A stretch of 16,156 bases of DNA from Acidobacteriaceae bacterium (GTDB lineage Bacteria > Acidobacteriota > Terriglobia > Terriglobales > Acidobacteriaceae): positions 1 to 16,156 of the forward strand of contig JAOAPG010000376.1 in NCBI GenBank assembly GCA_025462785.1. Direction: 5' to 3'. Below are positions 13,540 through 16,156 of the stretch, one piece after another. The stretch's first letter is position 1; each line of letters opens with the position of its first letter. The notes under the pieces were generated by a model that made no database searches, was not told the origin of the DNA, and was given only the letters and a program-made list of their open reading frames with translations. Both the position numbers and the translations under genes were made by a program.

Positions 13540-15320
13540 AGTACCGTCGCAAACTGTTAGCGGTTTTTGCAGTAACAGTATTCGTGTCCGTCACGGCGGT
13601 CGCATGGATCACATCAGTTCTCACTCGTCACACGTTCGAGCAGGCGGATGAACTTCGTACCGCGACTTTAGTGACAGAATTCCGCCATGAATTTGACCTC
13701 CGCGGGGAAGAAGTCGGACGCCTCGTTGAAGCAATCGCAAAGGGCGACGCTTCAACCCGTATGGCGGTGGCGCTAAATCACGGTGCTCCCGACTACGGCA
13801 CGTACCTAAATGAAGCGAAAACTATCGCGGAAAACCAGCGGCTAGACTTCCTCGAATTTCTCGATAGCGAAGGCAAAGTTGTGTCTTCAGCGCAATCGCC
13901 TGCAAAGTTTGGTTACAAAGAAGCTCTGCCTAGCCTCGCATCGACGAACAACGACATATTTCTCCGCCAGGAGGACTTGCCTGATGGCGCGGCCTTGAGC
14001 CTCTCGGCTATAAGGGTGGTTACTCTAGGCGACGCTCCGCTATACGTAGTCGGTGGTCAGAGGCTCGACAAGGATTTTCTTGCGAGTCTGGGCTTATCCA
14101 GCGGAACGCGCGCTATGCTTTACCAAAACGCTGGAGAGACTTTTTCCCCACAACTGCTGATCGATAGTTCAGGCATGGTGCAAAACTCCGAGCCTCTACT
14201 GCCGCTGATAAATCAGGTGCGGCAAAATGGGCGAGAGGCCAAAGCGGTCGTTCACTGGTCGTCCCACTCGGCAGAAGATGAAGCTGTCTACGCCATCCCT
14301 CTTACTGGCCAACGTGATCAGCTACTTGGGATCCTTTTGGTGGGGAATTCGCGCGGAACTTATGTGCTGTTACAACAACACATCCGCTCCGCCGCTCTGC
14401 TGGCCGGCGGTGCTGGAATGGTGTTAGCAATTCTATTCAGTGGTTGGGCTGCCGCCAGAGTGACTCGTCCCGTAGAGCGACTTGCCGATGCAGCTCGCGA
14501 AGTCACTGCCGGAAACTGGACGGCACAGGTGCCCGTCAATTCTTCGGACGAACTAGGCGAGCTAGCAGGAGCTTTCAATCACATGACTCATGAATTGCTT
14601 GAACAGAGAGAAAGCCTCGTGCAATCCGAGAGAGTAGCCGCGTGGCGCGAACTCGCCAGACGTCTCGCGCACGAATTGAAAAATCCACTATTCCCTCTCC
14701 AGTTGACCGTCGAAAACTTGTTACGAGCGCACGAACAGAGCGCCCAGGTTTTCGAAGAAATTTTCCAGGAGAGCTCGTCAACTCTGCTTGCCGAGATAGC
14801 GAATCTAAAGAACATCATCACGCGCTTCGGCGAGTTTTCCAGAATGCCGCAACCACAATGGCAGCCGGTGGATCTGAACGATATCCTGCGAAACTTGGAT
14901 CGACTGTTTCATGCCCAATTGAATATGCCGGATCACAAGCCTATCGAATGTAAACTGGAACTCACTGATCCTATGATGCCGATAGCCGCCGATCCAGATT
15001 TACTACATCGGGCGTTGTCGAACCTGGTATTGAATGCAATGGACGCAATGCCTGAAGGCGGAACCCTGAGGTTAGGTACACGACAGGCTGGTGAGCGAGC
15101 AAGCATAGAAGTCTCCGATACTGGACTTGGACTTACGCAAGAAGAATGCGAACGTCTGTTCACGCCCTACTACACCAGCAAAACCCAGGGAACAGGGCTG
15201 GGATTGGCGATCGTTCAGTCGATTATTAGCGATCACGGTGGGAAAATCAGTGTACGGAGCATGCCGTCCCTCGGGACGACTTTCGTGATCGAACTGCCAC
15301 CAAATATGGACAAGCTGTAG
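13536..15320 (+). CDS. HAMP-domain sensor histidine kinase (NtrY-like)
   Basis: A 594-residue inner-membrane kinase. Helix 1 (about 7-29) and helix 2 (about 285-307) enclose a periplasmic sensor domain of roughly 255 residues, followed by HAMP (about 308-360). The H-box has ARRLAHELKNPLFPLQL with phospho-acceptor H379. The ATP-binding domain shows the N-box NLVLNAMDAMPEGG (from N496), DTGLGLT (528-534) and GTGLGLAIVQSI (from G552). All key catalytic residues are present. The ATG overlaps the TGA of the preceding reading frame, and the response regulator gene begins 50 bases later, so the pair forms a two-component system. The periplasmic domain probably reads a solute or a binding-protein state; the signal is unknown. 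Confidence 0.9.
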   Translation: MKYRRKLLAVFAVTVFVSVTAVAWITSVLTRHTFEQADELRTATLVTEFRHEFDLRGEEVGRLVEAIAKGDASTRMAVALNHGAPDYGTYLNEAKTIAENQRLDFLEFLDSEGKVVSSAQSPAKFGYKEALPSLASTNNDIFLRQEDLPDGAALSLSAIRVVTLGDAPLYVVGGQRLDKDFLASLGLSSGTRAMLYQNAGETFSPQLLIDSSGMVQNSEPLLPLINQVRQNGREAKAVVHWSSHSAEDEAVYAIPLTGQRDQLLGILLVGNSRGTYVLLQQHIRSAALLAGGAGMVLAILFSGWAAARVTRPVERLADAAREVTAGNWTAQVPVNSSDELGELAGAFNHMTHELLEQRESLVQSERVAAWRELARRLAHELKNPLFPLQLTVENLLRAHEQSAQVFEEIFQESSSTLLAEIANLKNIITRFGEFSRMPQPQWQPVDLNDILRNLDRLFHAQLNMPDHKPIECKLELTDPMMPIAADPDLLHRALSNLVLNAMDAMPEGGTLRLGTRQAGERASIEVSDTGLGLTQEECERLFTPYYTSKTQGTGLGLAIVQSIISDHGGKISVRSMPSLGTTFVIELPPNMDKL

Positions 15321-15369
15321 ACACACAATCAGGCAACACGAGCTTCCAGCGTTATCCACTGAGGAACCA

Positions 15370-16156
15370 TTGACGCAAAAAGCAAATCTGCTCATCGTGG
15401 ATGACGAGGCGAACACGCTGGCTTCATTGTCGCGTGCGTTCCGTTTGGGAGGACATGAAGCGACAGTGTGCGACAACGCCACTAAAGCGCTCGAGCTTTC
15501 GAAATCACAACATTTCGATCTCATCTTTTCTGACGTGGTAATGCCCGGAAAGGACGGCTTGGCATTCCTTGAGGAGTTGCGAAAGCAGGGCATCAACACT
15601 CCAGTAGTAATGATGTCCGGCCAGGCGCACATTGAAATGGCTGTCCGCGCCACCAAACTCGGGGCGATCGACTTTCTTGAAAAACCGATCTCCACAGACA
15701 AATTATTGCTGACGCTTGAGAACGTCCTTAAAGTGCAGCGCCTCGAAACCGAGAACCAACAGCTTCGGCAAAGACTTGGCGCGCACGAAATCATCTGGAC
15801 AGGGGCCACGATGGAAAGGGTCATGGCGCAGGTTGAACGCGTGGCCGCCAGTGAGTCCAAAGTTTGCATCTTCGGCGAGACTGGAACCGGCAAGGAACTA
15901 ATAGCTCGCACTCTGCATGAAAAGAGCCCGCGCTCGTCCGGGCCATTTATAGCAATAAACTGTGCAGCAGTTCCGGCTGAGTTGATCGAATCCGAACTGT
16001 TTGGTCACGAGAAGGGTTCATTTACCGGTGCAGCCGGGCGTCACCTCGGAAAATTCGAACACGCCGACCGCGGAACCATTTTCCTCGATGAAATCGGCGA
16101 TATGCCGTTGGCCATGCAAGCCAAGCTGCTGCGCGTGCTGGAAGAGGGTGAAGTAG
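15370..16156 (+). CDS. Sigma-54-dependent response regulator (NtrC family), 3' part beyond the window
   Basis: The visible 262 codons give a receiver domain (residues 6-120; acidic D11/D12, phospho-acceptor D55 in FSDVVMPG, and K107 in FLEKP), a linker helix and the AAA+ core. The core has Walker A GETGTGKE (169-176), the sigma-54-contacting loop GSFTGA (216-221) and Walker B with D240/E241. The DNA-binding C-terminus lies outside the window. The likely start is TTG at 15370, with GAGGAA just before it; the frame has no nearer ATG before the receiver fold. The GSFTGA variant replaces the usual GAFTGA alanine. It is the natural partner of the histidine kinase just upstream and should activate sigma-54 promoters. 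Confidence 0.9.
   Translation, partial: MTQKANLLIVDDEANTLASLSRAFRLGGHEATVCDNATKALELSKSQHFDLIFSDVVMPGKDGLAFLEELRKQGINTPVVMMSGQAHIEMAVRATKLGAIDFLEKPISTDKLLLTLENVLKVQRLETENQQLRQRLGAHEIIWTGATMERVMAQVERVAASESKVCIFGETGTGKELIARTLHEKSPRSSGPFIAINCAAVPAELIESELFGHEKGSFTGAAGRHLGKFEHADRGTIFLDEIGDMPLAMQAKLLRVLEEGEV

Noticed and set aside
15072..15911. 279-codon minus-strand open frame over the kinase end and regulator start
   Set aside because: The plus strand has two clear catalytic families here; the antisense frame lacks any recognisable fold and reflects codon bias.

Overview
The window most resembles a chromosomal segment from a soil-type member of the Acidobacteriota (class Terriglobia). This is an inference from gene families and gene order, including several exported proteins of acidobacterial type and a hypothetical/substrate-binding protein/histidine kinase/NtrC-type regulator series. 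No rRNA, tRNA, insertion sequence, CRISPR array or phage gene was seen.

Left part (1-6790, all minus strand). A run of seven genes (6790 down to 1238) looks like one operon: exported protein, ABA4-like membrane protein, polytopic membrane protein, exported protein, SDR oxidoreductase with a Tat/lipobox-like leader, exported DUF2141 protein, and a dihydroflavonol-reductase-like NAD(P)-dependent protein. It ends at a weak hairpin (1210-1228). Two single genes follow, a VOC/PhnB-like protein and a DoxX-like protein. Each has its own nearly identical ECF-sigma-type promoter (TGTCGA-N17-CGAC), so they probably belong to a separate regulon.

Control region (6791-6956). Three copies of a 19-bp imperfect palindrome (ATGTTGCTTCTGTCAACAT and one variant) lie between the operon and the divergent tetR gene (6957-7574). 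They overlap the likely promoters of both. The TetR protein has a WHG-type C-terminal domain. A fourth, degraded copy lies upstream of the L,D-transpeptidase gene.

Middle part (7575-8638). This holds a frameshifted ogt-like alkyltransferase gene: the C-terminal catalytic half is open, and the N-terminal part is in another frame. About 600 bp of palindrome-rich DNA without a credible gene follows.

Right part (8639-16156, plus strand). An envelope operon encodes an L,D-transpeptidase, a 52-residue membrane protein and an SPFH/Band-7 protein with two extra N-terminal membrane helices. A signalling cluster follows: an exported protein of unknown function, a family-5 ABC substrate-binding protein interrupted by an in-frame TAA, a HAMP histidine kinase whose start overlaps the stop of the interrupted gene's downstream half, and a sigma-54-dependent response regulator that runs off the window. 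No permease or ATPase is adjacent within the window, so the binding protein may act as a sensor partner rather than a transporter component.
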